Assembly (NCBI GenBank): GCA_902790325.1
Contig: CADARP010000007.1
Location: 42,990-106,989 of the forward strand
Reading direction: 5' to 3'
Source of the DNA: Oscillospiraceae bacterium
GTDB taxonomy: Bacteria; Bacillota; Clostridia; Oscillospirales; Acutalibacteraceae
Length of the DNA stretch: 64,000 bases
Position numbers and translations under genes: made by a program. The notes under the pieces are model-generated. The model made no database searches. It saw only the letters and a list, made by a program, of their open reading frames with translations, and had not been told where the DNA came from. This document shows, one piece after another, positions 53,909 through 63,490 of the stretch. Positions within the stretch are counted from its first letter, which is position 1. Each line of letters opens with the position of its first letter.

Positions 53909-55093
53909 TTACCGTACCGTTATATTTTCCGCATAACCGTTTTTCTCCGGCTTGAAGCCTTCGAGCGGATGCAGCGCGTCTTTTTTGAATGCCAGGACCA
54001 GAGTCTGCATTTCGGATTTGGCTTTTTCGGACGCGTGCTGCAGCGTGGTCAGCCGGACGACGCCTTGTTTCACGCCGCCGACATAGGGCTCGGCGCTGAA
54101 CGAACCGTCCGAGAGCGCGGTCAGTGCTTCGGTGTAGTAGATGCTGAAATCGAACACAACGGAGCCGAGATACCGCTCGCCGCCGTCCGCCTGCATATCA
54201 TAGCCGAAACCGAAGCAGGGCAGGGGATCACGGCCTTTTTTGGCTTCCGCTCCCGCTGCAACGGTGACCGGCAGCGCGGTGAACACGCTCTGCGCCAAAA
54301 GCGTACACTTGTCTTTTTCGATCAGTTCCATCGGAACGGTGCGCTCCTGATAGAGGTCGAAATCCACATGTGTCATGCGCAGATTGATCACGGCGTCCGG
54401 GTTGTTTTTGGCAACGCCGAGCGCGAACGCATTGATGCAGTCGGCTTCGTCACGTTCGCCTTTACGCGCCGTGAATCCGATCTGCTTTGCGCCTTCGCAG
54501 CCCGCGACTGCGCCGGCAAGATAGAACGCTTCATACAAATTGTCGGAATAACTCTGCAGATTCTTCAGATCCGTGTGCGTGCCGCGGTATTGCAGGAACG
54601 TCACTTTTTTGAAGTTCTGCGCAAGAAATGCGGTCAGGTCGTCATAGATCGGGTCGGTCGCAACGATGACGCTGCACCCCTGTCCGATCAGATCGGCTGC
54701 GGCGGAAACGGCGGATTCATTTTCCTTCTCGTCGATCGGAACCGCACGTACGATGACCTCGCCGTCCTCGGTCGTATAGGATTCCGGTTCACTTTCCCGC
54801 GCTGCTTCGGTCGGCTTTGCCGTCGTGGCGGTGATCGGTTCGGAATCGTCAAACGACACGTCCGTGACGGAGTATTTGCACAGGGGGTCAGGCAGCTTCA
54901 TGGCCTTTGCCGCTCTCTGCAGGCCGAGCAGATGATAGTAGGAAATGCCCGTTGCGCCGGCTGTGTCGGAGAACAGTGCGCCGATTTTCAACTCTTCGAC
55001 GCCGTGTTTGCGCGGATTCTCACTCTGACCGCAGCCGCAGCATCCGCACAGAATCGCAAGCACAAGCAAAACGGCCGGCATCGTTCGTTTCAT
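53909..55093 (-). CDS. BMP family substrate-binding lipoprotein
   Basis: A 394-residue lipoprotein. The signal ends in a Cys-rich lipobox ([11 protein letters not shown]). The rest is a periplasmic-binding fold of the PnrA/BmpA type, with [20 protein letters not shown], a strand VIVATDP, and LAGAVAG followed by [22 protein letters not shown], the typical 'G.v.G...p...i..F..G' block. Such proteins bind nucleosides; a Thr/Glu-rich insertion (about 85-120) is unusual. No permease genes follow. GAGAGG lies before ATG 55093. Confidence 0.82.
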   Translation of the reverse strand: MKRTMPAVLLVLAILCGCCGCGQSENPRKHGVEELKIGALFSDTAGATGISYYHLLGLQRAAKAMKLPDPLCKYSVTDVSFDDSEPITATTAKPTEAARESEPESYTTEDGEVIVRAVPIDEKENESAVSAAADLIGQGCSVIVATDPIYDDLTAFLAQNFKKVTFLQYRGTHTDLKNLQSYSDNLYEAFYLAGAVAGCEGAKQIGFTARKGERDEADCINAFALGVAKNNPDAVINLRMTHVDFDLYQERTVPMELIEKDKCTLLAQSVFTALPVTVAAGAEAKKGRDPLPCFGFGYDMQADGGERYLGSVVFDFSIYYTEALTALSDGSFSAEPYVGGVKQGVVRLTTLQHASEKAKSEMQTLVLAFKKDALHPLEGFKPEKNGYAENITVR

Positions 55094-55111
55094 AACGTAA
55101 CCTCTCTTTTC

Positions 55112-55141
55112 AAAAGACCGCCCTGTCGGAACAGGGCGGTC
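55112..55141 (-). terminator. Terminator of the DUF4474 gene
   Basis: On the minus strand GACCGCCCTG (55141-55132) pairs with CAGGGCGGTC (55125-55116), followed by TTTTG, 15 bases after the stop. Confidence 0.82.
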
Positions 55142-55155
55142 AAACCTTTGGATCA

Positions 55156-56256
55156 TCAGCCCATCAGCGGAATCGCCGCAAGGCCGGCAGACAGTACCAC
55201 GGAGAACATGAACATAATGAGCATGACAGCGCCGAGAATGCTGACGGTGCCGTTCTTGGTGTCATCGTCAATGATCGCGTTGGCGCCCTTGGCAACATTC
55301 TGCCAATTCACGTAAACGTCTGCGCCGTTGCGATAGAAGGTGTCTTCCGCGAGCTTATCCTGCGATTCTCCTTCCGCGAAACCGGAGTCCAGCAGGCCTT
55401 CGCAGAACAGTCTCGACATCTTCGCGTCTTTGAACGTGATATGCGTGACGAGACGCAGTTCGTTGCACGGCTCCGTGTTCTTTAGGTGACCCGGGATGAA
55501 GCCGGTGCACCACCAGTGCTCTTCGTAGGGACGCTCGAAAGCAATCTCGTACTCTCCTGTTTTGCTGTTCTTATGATACAGATCGGCGCCGATCATGAGA
55601 TGATCGTCCGCACCGGCGCTCGCGTAGTGCGCGAAACGCGTTGCGGATTCCGCGCCTTCGGGTCTTGTGTACACGCCGACTTCGCCGCCGTAGAACAGCA
55701 GTCCGTACTGACCCTTCCACAACTGGATCATCCAGTCTTTTCCTTCATAGGGGAAGAAAATGCGGACATAGTCGTAATCCAGCTTGCCGAGCGGAGCGAC
55801 CCAGTCATAGCCGAAGTTGAAGCCGAAGTATTTCTGCCAGCACTTCTGGTCGTTTGTGTAGAAGTAATCGCCCTTGTAGCTGTACTGGTAGCCGAACATC
55901 TGACGGTCTTGCAGCAGTGAGCGCAGCGGGGATTTTGCGCGCGTGACATAAACCGTGAACTCGGCCGTCCGGCCGTCGGACGCCGCAGCGGTGATGACGA
56001 CCTTTCCGATGGAAACGCCTTTGACAACGCCTGCGTCGCTGACTTCGGCGATGTCATTGTTTGAGCTGCTCCATTTGACGGCTTCGCCCGTGTTGACTGC
56101 CAGCAGAAGCTTTTTGTTTTTCTGCACGGTGTCGGACGGTGCGACGATGGTCAGCGGTTCTTGCGCCTGGGTATCTGCTGCGACGGCAAGCAGTCCGTAT
56201 GCAGACAGAAGCATCACCACAAGCAGCAGGGACATGACGCGTTTGAATGTTTGCAT
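55156..56256 (-). CDS. Ig-like (Big_2) plus DUF4474 surface protein with tail anchor
   Basis: A 366-residue exported protein. Signal peptide (about 1-27); a bacterial Ig-like domain (about 32-107) with WSSSNNDIAEVSDAGVVKGVS and GKVVITAAASDG; then DUF4474 (about 115-320), recognisable by MFGYQYSYKGDYFYTN, WQKYFGFNFGYDW and DWMIQLWKGQYGLLFYGGEVGVY. A hydrophobic C-terminal segment (about 338-362) should hold it in the membrane. Function of DUF4474 is unknown. TTGGAGGTG precedes ATG 56256. Confidence 0.85.
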   Translation of the reverse strand: MQTFKRVMSLLLVVMLLSAYGLLAVAADTQAQEPLTIVAPSDTVQKNKKLLLAVNTGEAVKWSSSNNDIAEVSDAGVVKGVSIGKVVITAAASDGRTAEFTVYVTRAKSPLRSLLQDRQMFGYQYSYKGDYFYTNDQKCWQKYFGFNFGYDWVAPLGKLDYDYVRIFFPYEGKDWMIQLWKGQYGLLFYGGEVGVYTRPEGAESATRFAHYASAGADDHLMIGADLYHKNSKTGEYEIAFERPYEEHWWCTGFIPGHLKNTEPCNELRLVTHITFKDAKMSRLFCEGLLDSGFAEGESQDKLAEDTFYRNGADVYVNWQNVAKGANAIIDDDTKNGTVSILGAVMLIMFMFSVVLSAGLAAIPLMG

Positions 56257-56309
56257 GGGAAACACCTCCAATAAAATTGACACAAGTTATATTCCAAGAC
56301 GGCTTGAGA

Positions 56310-57086
56310 TCATTCCGGAACGGAGATCCCAAACAGCATTTTGGCGTTTTGGCATGTGACGTCCAGCAATTCCGGGAGGGACATGGCATGCAGCGGGGCA
56401 ATCTTTTCCGCACACAGCGGGATGAGCGAGGAATCACAGCGCTTGCCGCGGTAGGGTACGGGCGCCATATACGGACAGTCCGTCTCAAGCAGAAGCCGGT
56501 CGACCGGAACGGCCGCCGCGGCTTCGAGCGGCTTTCGCGCGTTTTTGAATGTGACGGCGCCGCCGAAGCCGATATACATGCCCAGCCGGACAGCTTCTTC
56601 GGCCATTTCGGCGCTGCCGCTGAAGCAGTGCAGCACGCCCTTCGGACGGTATTTGCGCAGCAGCTCCATCGTGTCGCCGTGCGCTTCGCGGTCGTGTATG
56701 ATCACGGGCAGTCCGAGCTCGACGCTCATGCGAAGCTGCGCTTCAAAAAAAGCGATCTGCGTCGGTTTGTCGATGTCGTAGTGATAGTCGAGACCGATCT
56801 CGCCGATCGCGACGCACTTCTTTTCCTGCCAGAACGGCAGCATACGCGCCGTCAGATCGTCGATGCTGCCGAACGCTTCGCAGTCCTCGGGATGGATTCC
56901 GCACGCGGCGTAGATCCAGTCGTACCGTGCCGCGAGCGCAAGCGTGCTCTCGCACGAGCGAACGCTGCATCCGCAGTTCACGACGTACGCCACGCCCCGT
57001 CCGGGCAGCGCGTCGAGCAGCGCGTCCCGATCCGCATCGAACGCCTCGTCGTCATAGTGCGCGTGTGTATCGAAAATGTTTGTCAT
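56310..57086 (-). CDS. tatD: TatD family metal-dependent hydrolase
   Basis: A 258-residue TIM-barrel hydrolase of the YcfH/TatD group, with deoxyribonuclease activity in known members. Metal ligands: His8 and His10 in DTHAHYDD, Glu in AIGEIGLDYHYD, His in VIIHDREAH, His in VLHCFSG, and Asp in LLETDCPYMAP. The ATG shares a base with the metG stop (TGATG), a common pairing in Firmicutes, and it is the second gene of that operon. Confidence 0.95.
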   Translation of the reverse strand: MTNIFDTHAHYDDEAFDADRDALLDALPGRGVAYVVNCGCSVRSCESTLALAARYDWIYAACGIHPEDCEAFGSIDDLTARMLPFWQEKKCVAIGEIGLDYHYDIDKPTQIAFFEAQLRMSVELGLPVIIHDREAHGDTMELLRKYRPKGVLHCFSGSAEMAEEAVRLGMYIGFGGAVTFKNARKPLEAAAAVPVDRLLLETDCPYMAPVPYRGKRCDSSLIPLCAEKIAPLHAMSLPELLDVTCQNAKMLFGISVPE

Positions 57087-59020
57087 CAGCGTATTTTCGC
57101 ACCTGCGGGCACGCCGTCGAGCATCAGCACCTTGACGTCGTCCTCGCCGCAGTCGGCGGCAAGGATCATGCCCTGGCTCTCCACGCCGCACAGGACGGCG
57201 GGCTTGAGGTTCGAGACGCAGACGACTGTCTTGCCGATCAGATCCTCGGGCTTATACCATTTGGCGATGCCGGAGGCGACGGTGCGCGGCTTGCCGGAAC
57301 CGTCGTCGAGCGTCAGGCACAGCAGCTTCTTGGCGCGCTTGACGGGTTCGCAGTCCACGATCTTTGCCGCGGTCAGCTCGACCTTGGCAAAGTCCTCGAT
57401 GCCGATCTGCGCGAGACCGGGGACAGGCTCCTTGACGGGCGCGGGTTCGGCTGCCTTATGCCGCTCGGCGATCTCGGCGAGCATCTTTTCCGCGTCAATG
57501 CGCGCGAACAGCGGCGAAGCCGTTCCGACGGTGTGTCCCTCGGGCAGTGCGCCGAACGACGCCAGCGAGTCAAAAGAGTTCAGATCGGTTCCGATCTGCG
57601 CAAAGATCTTTTCGGCCGTTTCGGGAATGATGGGCTGCAGCAGCACCGCCAGGAAACGGATGCTCTCCACAAGATTATACAGCACTGTGGAAAGCCGGTC
57701 GCGCTGCGATTCGTCCTTCGCGAGCGCCCACGGCAGCGTTTCGTCGATGTATTTGTTGCTGCGGCGCGCGAGCGCAATGACCTCGGACACGGCATCCGCC
57801 ATGCGGAATTCGTCGATCGCCTTCGTCATCGCAGGCACAGCCTGCAGCGCCGTAGAGATGAGCTCGTCGTCGAAGTCGCCTCTGCACGTCTTGCAGGGCA
57901 GAGAACCGCCGAAGTATTTGTTGGCCATAGCGACGGTGCGGTTGACGAGATTGCCGAGGATATTGGCAAGGTCGGTGTTGTACCGCTCGATAAATGTTTC
58001 GTATGTCAGGGAGCCGTCGTTGGCGTGCGGCATTTCGCTCAGCAGATAGTAGCGCACCGCGTCCGTGCCGAACAGGCTCACCAGCTCGTCCGCATAGATC
58101 GTGTTGCCGCGCGACTTGGACATCTTGTCCATACCGATCAGCAGCCACGGGTGACCGTAGACTTTCTTCGGCAGCGGCTCGCCGAGCGCCATGAGCGTGA
58201 TCGGCCAGTAGATCGTGTGGAAGCGGACAATATCCTTGCCGACGATGTGCACGTCGGCCGGCCAGTATTTTTTGTACAGTTCGCCGCTGCCGTCGGGATC
58301 GTATCCAAGCGCGGTGATGTAGTTCGACAGCGCGTCGATCCAGACATAGATCACATGACCGTCGTCGAACGGGACAGGGATGCCCCACTTGAAGGACGAG
58401 CGGGACACGCACAGATCCTGAAGACCGGGCTTGATGAAGTTGTTGAGCATCTCCTTCTTGCGGCTTTCGGGATAGATGAAATCCGGATTCTGTTCGATGT
58501 GTTCTTCGAGGCGTTTCTGGTACTTCGACAGCTTCAGGAAGTACGCTTCCTCACGCGCCCGGGTGACCTCGCGCCCGCAGTCGGGACACTTGCCGTCCGC
58601 CGCCTGCGTTTCCGTCCAGAAGGACTCGCACGGTTTGCAGTAGTAGCCCTCGTACTCGCCCTTGTAGATATCGCCCTGTTCGTAGAGCTTCTTGAAGATC
58701 TTCTGCACCGCTTTTTCGTGGTAGTCGTCGGTGGTGCGGATGAACTTATCGTAGGTGGTGTTCAAAAGATCGCAGATGCCGCGGATCTCGCCCGCGACCT
58801 TGTCGACGAACTCCTTGGGAGAGACGCCGGCTTCCTTCGCTTTGTCCTCGATCTTTTGGCCGTGCTCGTCGGTGCCGGTCAGGAAGAACACATCGTAACC
58901 CTGCATTCGGCGAAAACGGGCAAGCGCGTCCGTGAGAACGATCTCATAAGAATTGCCGATATGCGGCTTGCCGGACGTGTAGGCGATCGCCGTAGTGATG
59001 TAGTAGGGCTTTTTGGACAT
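57086..59020 (-). CDS. metG: Methionyl-tRNA synthetase
   Basis: A 644-residue class I synthetase charging tRNA-Met. The HIGH box is GKPHIGNSYE (near 17-26), zinc-knuckle cysteines lie in YCKPCESFW and KCPDCGRE, and the KMSKS loop is MDKMSKSRGNTI. An EMAP/Arc1-like tRNA-binding domain closes the protein (from about 535, IGIEDFAKVELTAAKIVDCE), as in Gram-positive dimeric forms. The start fits AAGGAGG upstream. Promoter at 59053. Confidence 0.98.
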   Translation of the reverse strand: MSKKPYYITTAIAYTSGKPHIGNSYEIVLTDALARFRRMQGYDVFFLTGTDEHGQKIEDKAKEAGVSPKEFVDKVAGEIRGICDLLNTTYDKFIRTTDDYHEKAVQKIFKKLYEQGDIYKGEYEGYYCKPCESFWTETQAADGKCPDCGREVTRAREEAYFLKLSKYQKRLEEHIEQNPDFIYPESRKKEMLNNFIKPGLQDLCVSRSSFKWGIPVPFDDGHVIYVWIDALSNYITALGYDPDGSGELYKKYWPADVHIVGKDIVRFHTIYWPITLMALGEPLPKKVYGHPWLLIGMDKMSKSRGNTIYADELVSLFGTDAVRYYLLSEMPHANDGSLTYETFIERYNTDLANILGNLVNRTVAMANKYFGGSLPCKTCRGDFDDELISTALQAVPAMTKAIDEFRMADAVSEVIALARRSNKYIDETLPWALAKDESQRDRLSTVLYNLVESIRFLAVLLQPIIPETAEKIFAQIGTDLNSFDSLASFGALPEGHTVGTASPLFARIDAEKMLAEIAERHKAAEPAPVKEPVPGLAQIGIEDFAKVELTAAKIVDCEPVKRAKKLLCLTLDDGSGKPRTVASGIAKWYKPEDLIGKTVVCVSNLKPAVLCGVESQGMILAADCGEDDVKVLMLDGVPAGAKIR

Positions 59021-59052
59021 ATACGTTCCTCCTTAAATGTCAACTAACTAAC

Positions 59053-59081
59053 AGTATACCAAATACTTCCGCAAAATACAA
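59053..59081 (-). promoter_or_regulatory. Promoter of metG-tatD
   Basis: On the minus strand TTGTAT (59081-59076) and TATACT (59058-59053) are 17 bases apart, with an extended -10 TG. The leader of about 30 bases is too short for a T-box. Confidence 0.72.
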
Positions 59082-59157
59082 CCATGAAATGCCGATATTT
59101 TTTCTTTTTTCGGTTTCTGCTGCAGCCAAAACCCAAAAGAAGTCTGTGCCGGACGCG

Positions 59158-60117
59158 TCAGGCGTTGACGACGTTGATGGGCTTTCCGGCCAAAAACGCG
59201 CGCAGATTGTCGCGGCAGATGCCCATGAGCCGTTCGCGCGTCTCGAACGCCGCCCACGCGACATGGGGCGTGACGATGCATTTTTCGTGGAAGGCGATGG
59301 GGTTGTCGTCTTTCGGCGGTTCCGTACTCAGCACATCCACGCCGCATCCCGCGATTACACCGTCGTCCAGCGCCTGCCGCAGCGCGGCTTCATCGACCAC
59401 GGCGCCGCGGGACGTGTTGATGAGAAAAGCGGTCGGCTTCATCTTGGACAGGAAATCGGCGTTTACCATTCCGGTCGTCTCGGCCGTGCAGGGGCAGTGC
59501 AGTGTGACAAAGTCGCTCTCGCGCAGCAGCGTGTCGAGCGGTACGAACGTCACAGGCGCATCGGGATATTTTTCGGGGTGCGCGGTGCAGCACAGCACGC
59601 GCATGCCGAACGCGCGCGCAATGTCGGCGACGGCATGACCGATGCGGCCGTATCCGACGATGCCGAACGTCTTGCCGCCCACCTCGCGCAGATCGCTTTT
59701 CCAGAAGCAGAAGTTGCCGTTCTTCTGCCATTCTCCCGCCTTGACCGCCGCGTTATGCAGCGCAACGCGGTTCGTGAATTCCAGAAGCAGCGAGAAAGTC
59801 AGCTGCGCCACGCCGCCGGTGGAGTAGGCAGGGATGTTGCACACCGGTATGCCGAGCTGCCGCGCGTAGGCGACGTCCACGGCGTCATAGCCGGTACTCA
59901 GGAGACCGATGTACTTTGTGTTGGTCAGCGCGTCGAGCTGCGGGGCCATCAGCCGCGTTTTGTTTGTGATGACGATCTCGCAGTCTTTGGTGCGCGCGTC
60001 GATCTCCTGCGGTGCGGTACGGTCGAAAATCTCGTAGGTATCGACGAATTCCGACAGCCAACTCCATGACAGGTCGCCGGGATTGGTGGTATAGGCGTCT
60101 AAAATAACAGCTTTCAT
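59158..60117 (-). CDS. D-2-hydroxyacid dehydrogenase (glycerate/hydroxypyruvate type)
   Basis: A 319-residue NAD(P)-dependent dehydrogenase. The cofactor loop is GIVGYGRIGHAVADIA, the catalytic Arg is in INTSRGAVVDE, Glu in DVLSTEPP and His in VTPHVAWA. The STGYDAVD motif is typical of the glycerate dehydrogenase subgroup. It reduces a 2-keto acid such as hydroxypyruvate or glyoxylate. AAAGGAG precedes ATG 60117. It is a single gene with its own promoter. Confidence 0.93.
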   Translation of the reverse strand: MKAVILDAYTTNPGDLSWSWLSEFVDTYEIFDRTAPQEIDARTKDCEIVITNKTRLMAPQLDALTNTKYIGLLSTGYDAVDVAYARQLGIPVCNIPAYSTGGVAQLTFSLLLEFTNRVALHNAAVKAGEWQKNGNFCFWKSDLREVGGKTFGIVGYGRIGHAVADIARAFGMRVLCCTAHPEKYPDAPVTFVPLDTLLRESDFVTLHCPCTAETTGMVNADFLSKMKPTAFLINTSRGAVVDEAALRQALDDGVIAGCGVDVLSTEPPKDDNPIAFHEKCIVTPHVAWAAFETRERLMGICRDNLRAFLAGKPINVVNA

Positions 60118-60144
60118 ATTCGGACTCCTTTGAACTTTTTCTCT

Positions 60145-60153
60145 ATTATATCA
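60145..60153 (-). promoter_or_regulatory. Extended -10 promoter of the dehydrogenase gene
   Basis: On the minus strand TGATATAAT (60153-60145), an extended -10, with only a weak T-rich -35. Confidence 0.55.
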
Positions 60154-60205
60154 AATACTGACGAAAAAGAAAACCCATTTATTCGGAAAACTTTTCACAA
60201 AACAG

Positions 60206-60234
60206 TTGACCTTGCTCGGAAAATGCGGTAAAAT
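60206..60234 (+). promoter_or_regulatory. Promoter of the TVP38-galK-oxidoreductase unit
   Basis: TTGACC (60206-60211), 17 bases, TAAAAT (60229-60234), 34 bases before the TTG start. Confidence 0.75.
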
Positions 60235-60268
60235 ATTTTGGTAACTTTAAAAAGGGGGAGTGTGCATC

Positions 60269-60991
60269 TTGAAAAAAGCGGACAGAACGCAATGGTTCAA
60301 GTTTTTCGGTACGCTCCTTCTGGTTTTGGCGGGTATTTTATGCGCGCTGCTCGCGGTCATGCAGATCGAAGAGCTGAACCGCTGGTACGAAACGTGGCAG
60401 CAGCAGCTCGTGCAGCTCGAGGAGCGCGTCGCGGGTATGGGCAACCGCGGACTGGTCGTGGCGGTGGTGATGCTGCTGTTTACGCTCAAGAGCGTGTTCC
60501 CGCCCATCACGATCCCGGCCATCTGCATGATCTCCGGTATGGTGCTGCCGTGGTATTTTGCGCTTCTGGTCAATATCGTCGGCGTCGCCTGGCTGATGAC
60601 GATCCGCTATTTCTGGGGCAAATGGTTCGGCGGCGGCCATACGTTCCGGCTCGTGCGCCAAAGCGATATTGTCCGCAGTCTCCTGGAGAGCAAGGGAACG
60701 GGCAATCCGTATCTGCTGTTTACATTCCGGCTGATCCCGGCGTTCCCGGTCAACAGCATCAGCCGTCTGTACGGCGCGATGCAGTTTCCGTACCGCAATT
60801 ACCTGTTTATTTCTCTGGGCGGTTTTATGTTCAAGATCCTGTCCTATACCGTCATCGGACGTAACGTGTTCAATCCCTTGTCCGCTTCGTTCCTGCTGCC
60901 GATCATCCTGCTGTGCTTCTTCTCGGGATGCGTGCTGATGGTGCTGTGCTATGTGCTGGAAGGAATCGGACGCGGTTCCAAAAACGAATAG
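60269..60991 (+). CDS. TVP38/TMEM64 family membrane protein
   Basis: A 240-residue protein of the DedA/SNARE-associated superfamily with five to six hydrophobic segments. The family region is LLFTFRLIPAFPVNSISRLYGA (F-x-x-R-x-x-P, then P-x-N), with SVFPPITIPAICMISGMVLPW earlier. Members are linked to lipid scrambling or envelope homeostasis. TTG 60269 is the preferred start because GGGGGAG at 60254-60260 is eight bases upstream; GTG 60260 overlaps that site. galK follows after 15 bases. Confidence 0.87.
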   Translation: MKKADRTQWFKFFGTLLLVLAGILCALLAVMQIEELNRWYETWQQQLVQLEERVAGMGNRGLVVAVVMLLFTLKSVFPPITIPAICMISGMVLPWYFALLVNIVGVAWLMTIRYFWGKWFGGGHTFRLVRQSDIVRSLLESKGTGNPYLLFTFRLIPAFPVNSISRLYGAMQFPYRNYLFISLGGFMFKILSYTVIGRNVFNPLSASFLLPIILLCFFSGCVLMVLCYVLEGIGRGSKNE

Positions 60992-61006
60992 AAAGGTTGA
61001 TCCAGA

Positions 61007-62275
61007 ATGCTAACGAGTGAATATATCCTGAACGGCGGCATGGACGATGCGCTCACTGCGCTGTATCCCGCGCCGCAGGTCGGCGCGCAGCGCACGCGCT
61101 ATGCCGACATCCTGGCGCAGTTCCGCGCACAGTTCGGCGACGGCGATGCCGTTTTCTTTTCCGCGCCCGGACGCACGGAGGTCGGCGGCAACCACACCGA
61201 CCACAATCACGGACGCGTGCTCGCGGCGAGCGTTCAGCTCGATGCGGTCGCCGCAGCGGTAAAACGTGACGGCACCGTGATCCGCGAGAAGTCCGTCGGC
61301 CACGGCCTGAACACGGTCGACATCGCGTCGCTTGAGCCGGTCCCCGAAGAAGTCGGTCATTCGAGCGCGCTGGTGCGCGGCGTTTGCGCGGGGTTTGTAC
61401 AGCGCGGCTATGCGGTCGGCGCGTTTGACGCCGCTGCGGCGTCCGACGTCCTTTCCGGCTCCGGTCTGTCCAGCTCCGCCGCATACGAAGTCCTGCTCGG
61501 GACGATCCTCAACGAGCTGTATAACGACGGCCGCGTCAGCGCCGTGGAGATCGCGCAGATCGCGCAGTACGCCGAAAACGTCTATTTCGGCAAGCCCTGC
61601 GGACTGATGGATCAGACGGCAAGCTCTGTCGGCGGCTTTGTGACGATCGACTTTGCCGACCCCGACAAACCGCTGATCGAAAAGCTTGACGTGGATTTTT
61701 CCGGTTTCTCCCATGCGCTGTGCATCGTGAACACCGGCGGAAGCCACAACGATCTGACCGAGGATTACGCCGCCGTGCGCGGCGAGATGGAAGCCGTCGC
61801 GCGCGTGTTCGGCAAGGCTGTGCTGCGCGACGTTGATCCGCAGACGTTTTATGCCGCGCTGGGCGAGGTTCGCCGCGAAACGAGCGACCGCGCCGCGATC
61901 CGTGCGATGCACTTTTTCGCGGAGAACGAACGCGTCGAGAAGGAAGTCGAGGCGCTGCGCGCCGGCAATTTTGAGACGTTCAAGAGCACGGTGATCGACA
62001 GCGGTTATTCGTCCTATATGTACAACCAAAACGTATTTACCACCAAGTTCCCGACCGACCAGCCGGTCTCGCTTGCGCTTGCGATGAGCGCGCGCCTGCT
62101 GCGCGGGACGGGCGCATGGCGTGTCCACGGCGGCGGTTTTGCCGGGACGATCCAGGCGTTTGTGCCGAACGAACAGCTTGAAATGTACAAATCGCGGATG
62201 GAAGCCGTGTTCGGCGCCGGCAGCTGCATGGCGCTGCAGATCCGCAGTCAGGGAGGTGTGCGCGTCGGCGCATAA
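61007..62275 (+). CDS. galK: Galactokinase
   Basis: A 422-residue GHMP kinase making galactose 1-phosphate. Galactokinase signature APGRTEVGGNHTDHNHG (about 54-70), ATP-binding GSGLSSSAAYEV, and the third motif VHGGGFAGTIQAF are present. Slightly longer than usual, with an N-terminal extension of about 25 residues. With the alpha-galactosidase at 5961-8126 it gives a route from alpha-galactosides to the Leloir pathway; galT and galE are not in the window. AAAGGTTGA precedes ATG 61007. Confidence 0.95.
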   Translation: MLTSEYILNGGMDDALTALYPAPQVGAQRTRYADILAQFRAQFGDGDAVFFSAPGRTEVGGNHTDHNHGRVLAASVQLDAVAAAVKRDGTVIREKSVGHGLNTVDIASLEPVPEEVGHSSALVRGVCAGFVQRGYAVGAFDAAAASDVLSGSGLSSSAAYEVLLGTILNELYNDGRVSAVEIAQIAQYAENVYFGKPCGLMDQTASSVGGFVTIDFADPDKPLIEKLDVDFSGFSHALCIVNTGGSHNDLTEDYAAVRGEMEAVARVFGKAVLRDVDPQTFYAALGEVRRETSDRAAIRAMHFFAENERVEKEVEALRAGNFETFKSTVIDSGYSSYMYNQNVFTTKFPTDQPVSLALAMSARLLRGTGAWRVHGGGFAGTIQAFVPNEQLEMYKSRMEAVFGAGSCMALQIRSQGGVRVGA

Positions 62276-62281
62276 ACCAGT

Positions 62282-63298
62282 ATGGACATGGAGAAGAAAA
62301 AACTGAATGTTGCCTGCATCGGCATGCGGTTCGGTATGTCGCATATCGAGGGCGCGATGCAGTACGGCGCGCAGATCGCCGCGATCTGCGACTGCAATGA
62401 AGAAAACCTGCGAAACGCGGGGGAGCGGTACGGCATACCCGAGGAGAAGCGCTTTACGGATTATCGCGATCTGCTTGACAGAAACGATATTGACGTCGTG
62501 ACCGTTGCCGTGCCCGATCAGCAGCACCGGGAGATCTCCTGCGCGATGCTGCGCGCGGGCAAGCACGTTTTGTGCGAAAAACCGCTGGCGCTGCGGCGCG
62601 AGGATGTGCGCGCGATCGTCGCCGCGGAGGACGCGTCCGGCAGCAAGTTTATGGTCGGGCAGATCTGCCGCTTTACGCCCGCGTTCGAGAAGGCAAAGGA
62701 AATCGTGGATTCCGGCGTGATCGGTGACATCTACTATGTCGAGTCCGAATATGCCCACGACTATATGTATCTTTGCGACACATGGCGTGCCGACCCGGAT
62801 CGCCACGGCGTGATCGGCGGCGGATGCCACGCGGTCGATCTGCTGCGCTGGCTTGCGGGCGATCCGTTGGAAGTGTTTGCCTACGGCACGCACAAGCTGC
62901 TGCCGCAGGTGCCGTATGACGACGCGACGATTGCAGTCCTGAAATTCCCGAACGACGTGATCGGCAAGGTCTTTGTGTCCACCGGCTGCAAGCGCGACTA
63001 CACCATGCGCACGCTCATATACGGAACCAAGGGTACGATCATCTGCGACAACACGTCGCCGACCATGACGCTCTTTACGATCGGAGCGGACGAGATGGCG
63101 CATGAGCCGCAGATCCTCGACGTCACGGTCAACAACCACAATGCGGCAAAGGAATTCGAGGTGTTTGCCGACGCGATCCTTCGGGAAAAACCTGTCCCGA
63201 CCGATGCACGCGAAGGTGCGCGGACGGTCGAGGTTTGTCTTGCGATTATAGAATCGTCGACGACCGGCAGAATTATCCGGCCGGATTACACTTTCTGA
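62282..63298 (+). CDS. Gfo/Idh/MocA family oxidoreductase
   Basis: A 338-residue NAD(P)-dependent dehydrogenase. Rossmann start NVACIGMRFGMSH, then VTVAVPDQQHREI and the family hallmark CEKPLAL (E-K-P). HGVIGGGCHAVDLLRW carries the catalytic His/Asp region. Such enzymes oxidise or epimerise sugars and inositols; the galK context suggests a sugar, but this is inference. No clear ribosome binding site precedes ATG 62282, six bases after the galK stop, so translation probably relies on coupling. Confidence 0.9.
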   Translation: MDMEKKKLNVACIGMRFGMSHIEGAMQYGAQIAAICDCNEENLRNAGERYGIPEEKRFTDYRDLLDRNDIDVVTVAVPDQQHREISCAMLRAGKHVLCEKPLALRREDVRAIVAAEDASGSKFMVGQICRFTPAFEKAKEIVDSGVIGDIYYVESEYAHDYMYLCDTWRADPDRHGVIGGGCHAVDLLRWLAGDPLEVFAYGTHKLLPQVPYDDATIAVLKFPNDVIGKVFVSTGCKRDYTMRTLIYGTKGTIICDNTSPTMTLFTIGADEMAHEPQILDVTVNNHNAAKEFEVFADAILREKPVPTDAREGARTVEVCLAIIESSTTGRIIRPDYTF

Positions 63299-63335
63299 GT
63301 ATCCGCGGCACCGCACAAAAGCGCCGAAAAAAGGC

Positions 63336-63364
63336 TTGACAAACGGTTTTGCGTTTGCTACAAT
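63336..63364 (+). promoter_or_regulatory. Promoter of tRNA-Ser
   Basis: TTGACA (63336-63341), 17 bases, TACAAT (63359-63364). Confidence 0.85.
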
Positions 63365-63395
63365 ATCTACGCTGTCCCGCAAGGGGACGGCAGAT

Positions 63396-63484
63396 GGAAG
63401 CGTATCGAAGTGGTCATAACGGGCCTGACTCGAAATCAGGTAGCCTTCACGGGCTCGTGGGTTCGAATCCCACCGCTTCCGCCA
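63396..63484 (+). tRNA. tRNA-Ser (CGA)
   Basis: Acceptor arms GGAAGCG (63396-63402) and CGCTTCC (63474-63480). Anticodon stem CCTGA/TCAGG, anticodon CGA at 63431-63433. A long variable arm (GCCTTCACGGGC) and T-arm GTGGGTTCGAATCCCAC are typical of tRNA-Ser. CCA is encoded (63482-63484). Confidence 0.97.
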
Positions 63485-63490
63485 GCAAAA

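Noticed and set aside
59021..59157. T-box leader before metG
   Set aside because: The promoter is only about 30 bases before the start codon; there is no room for specifier and antiterminator stems.
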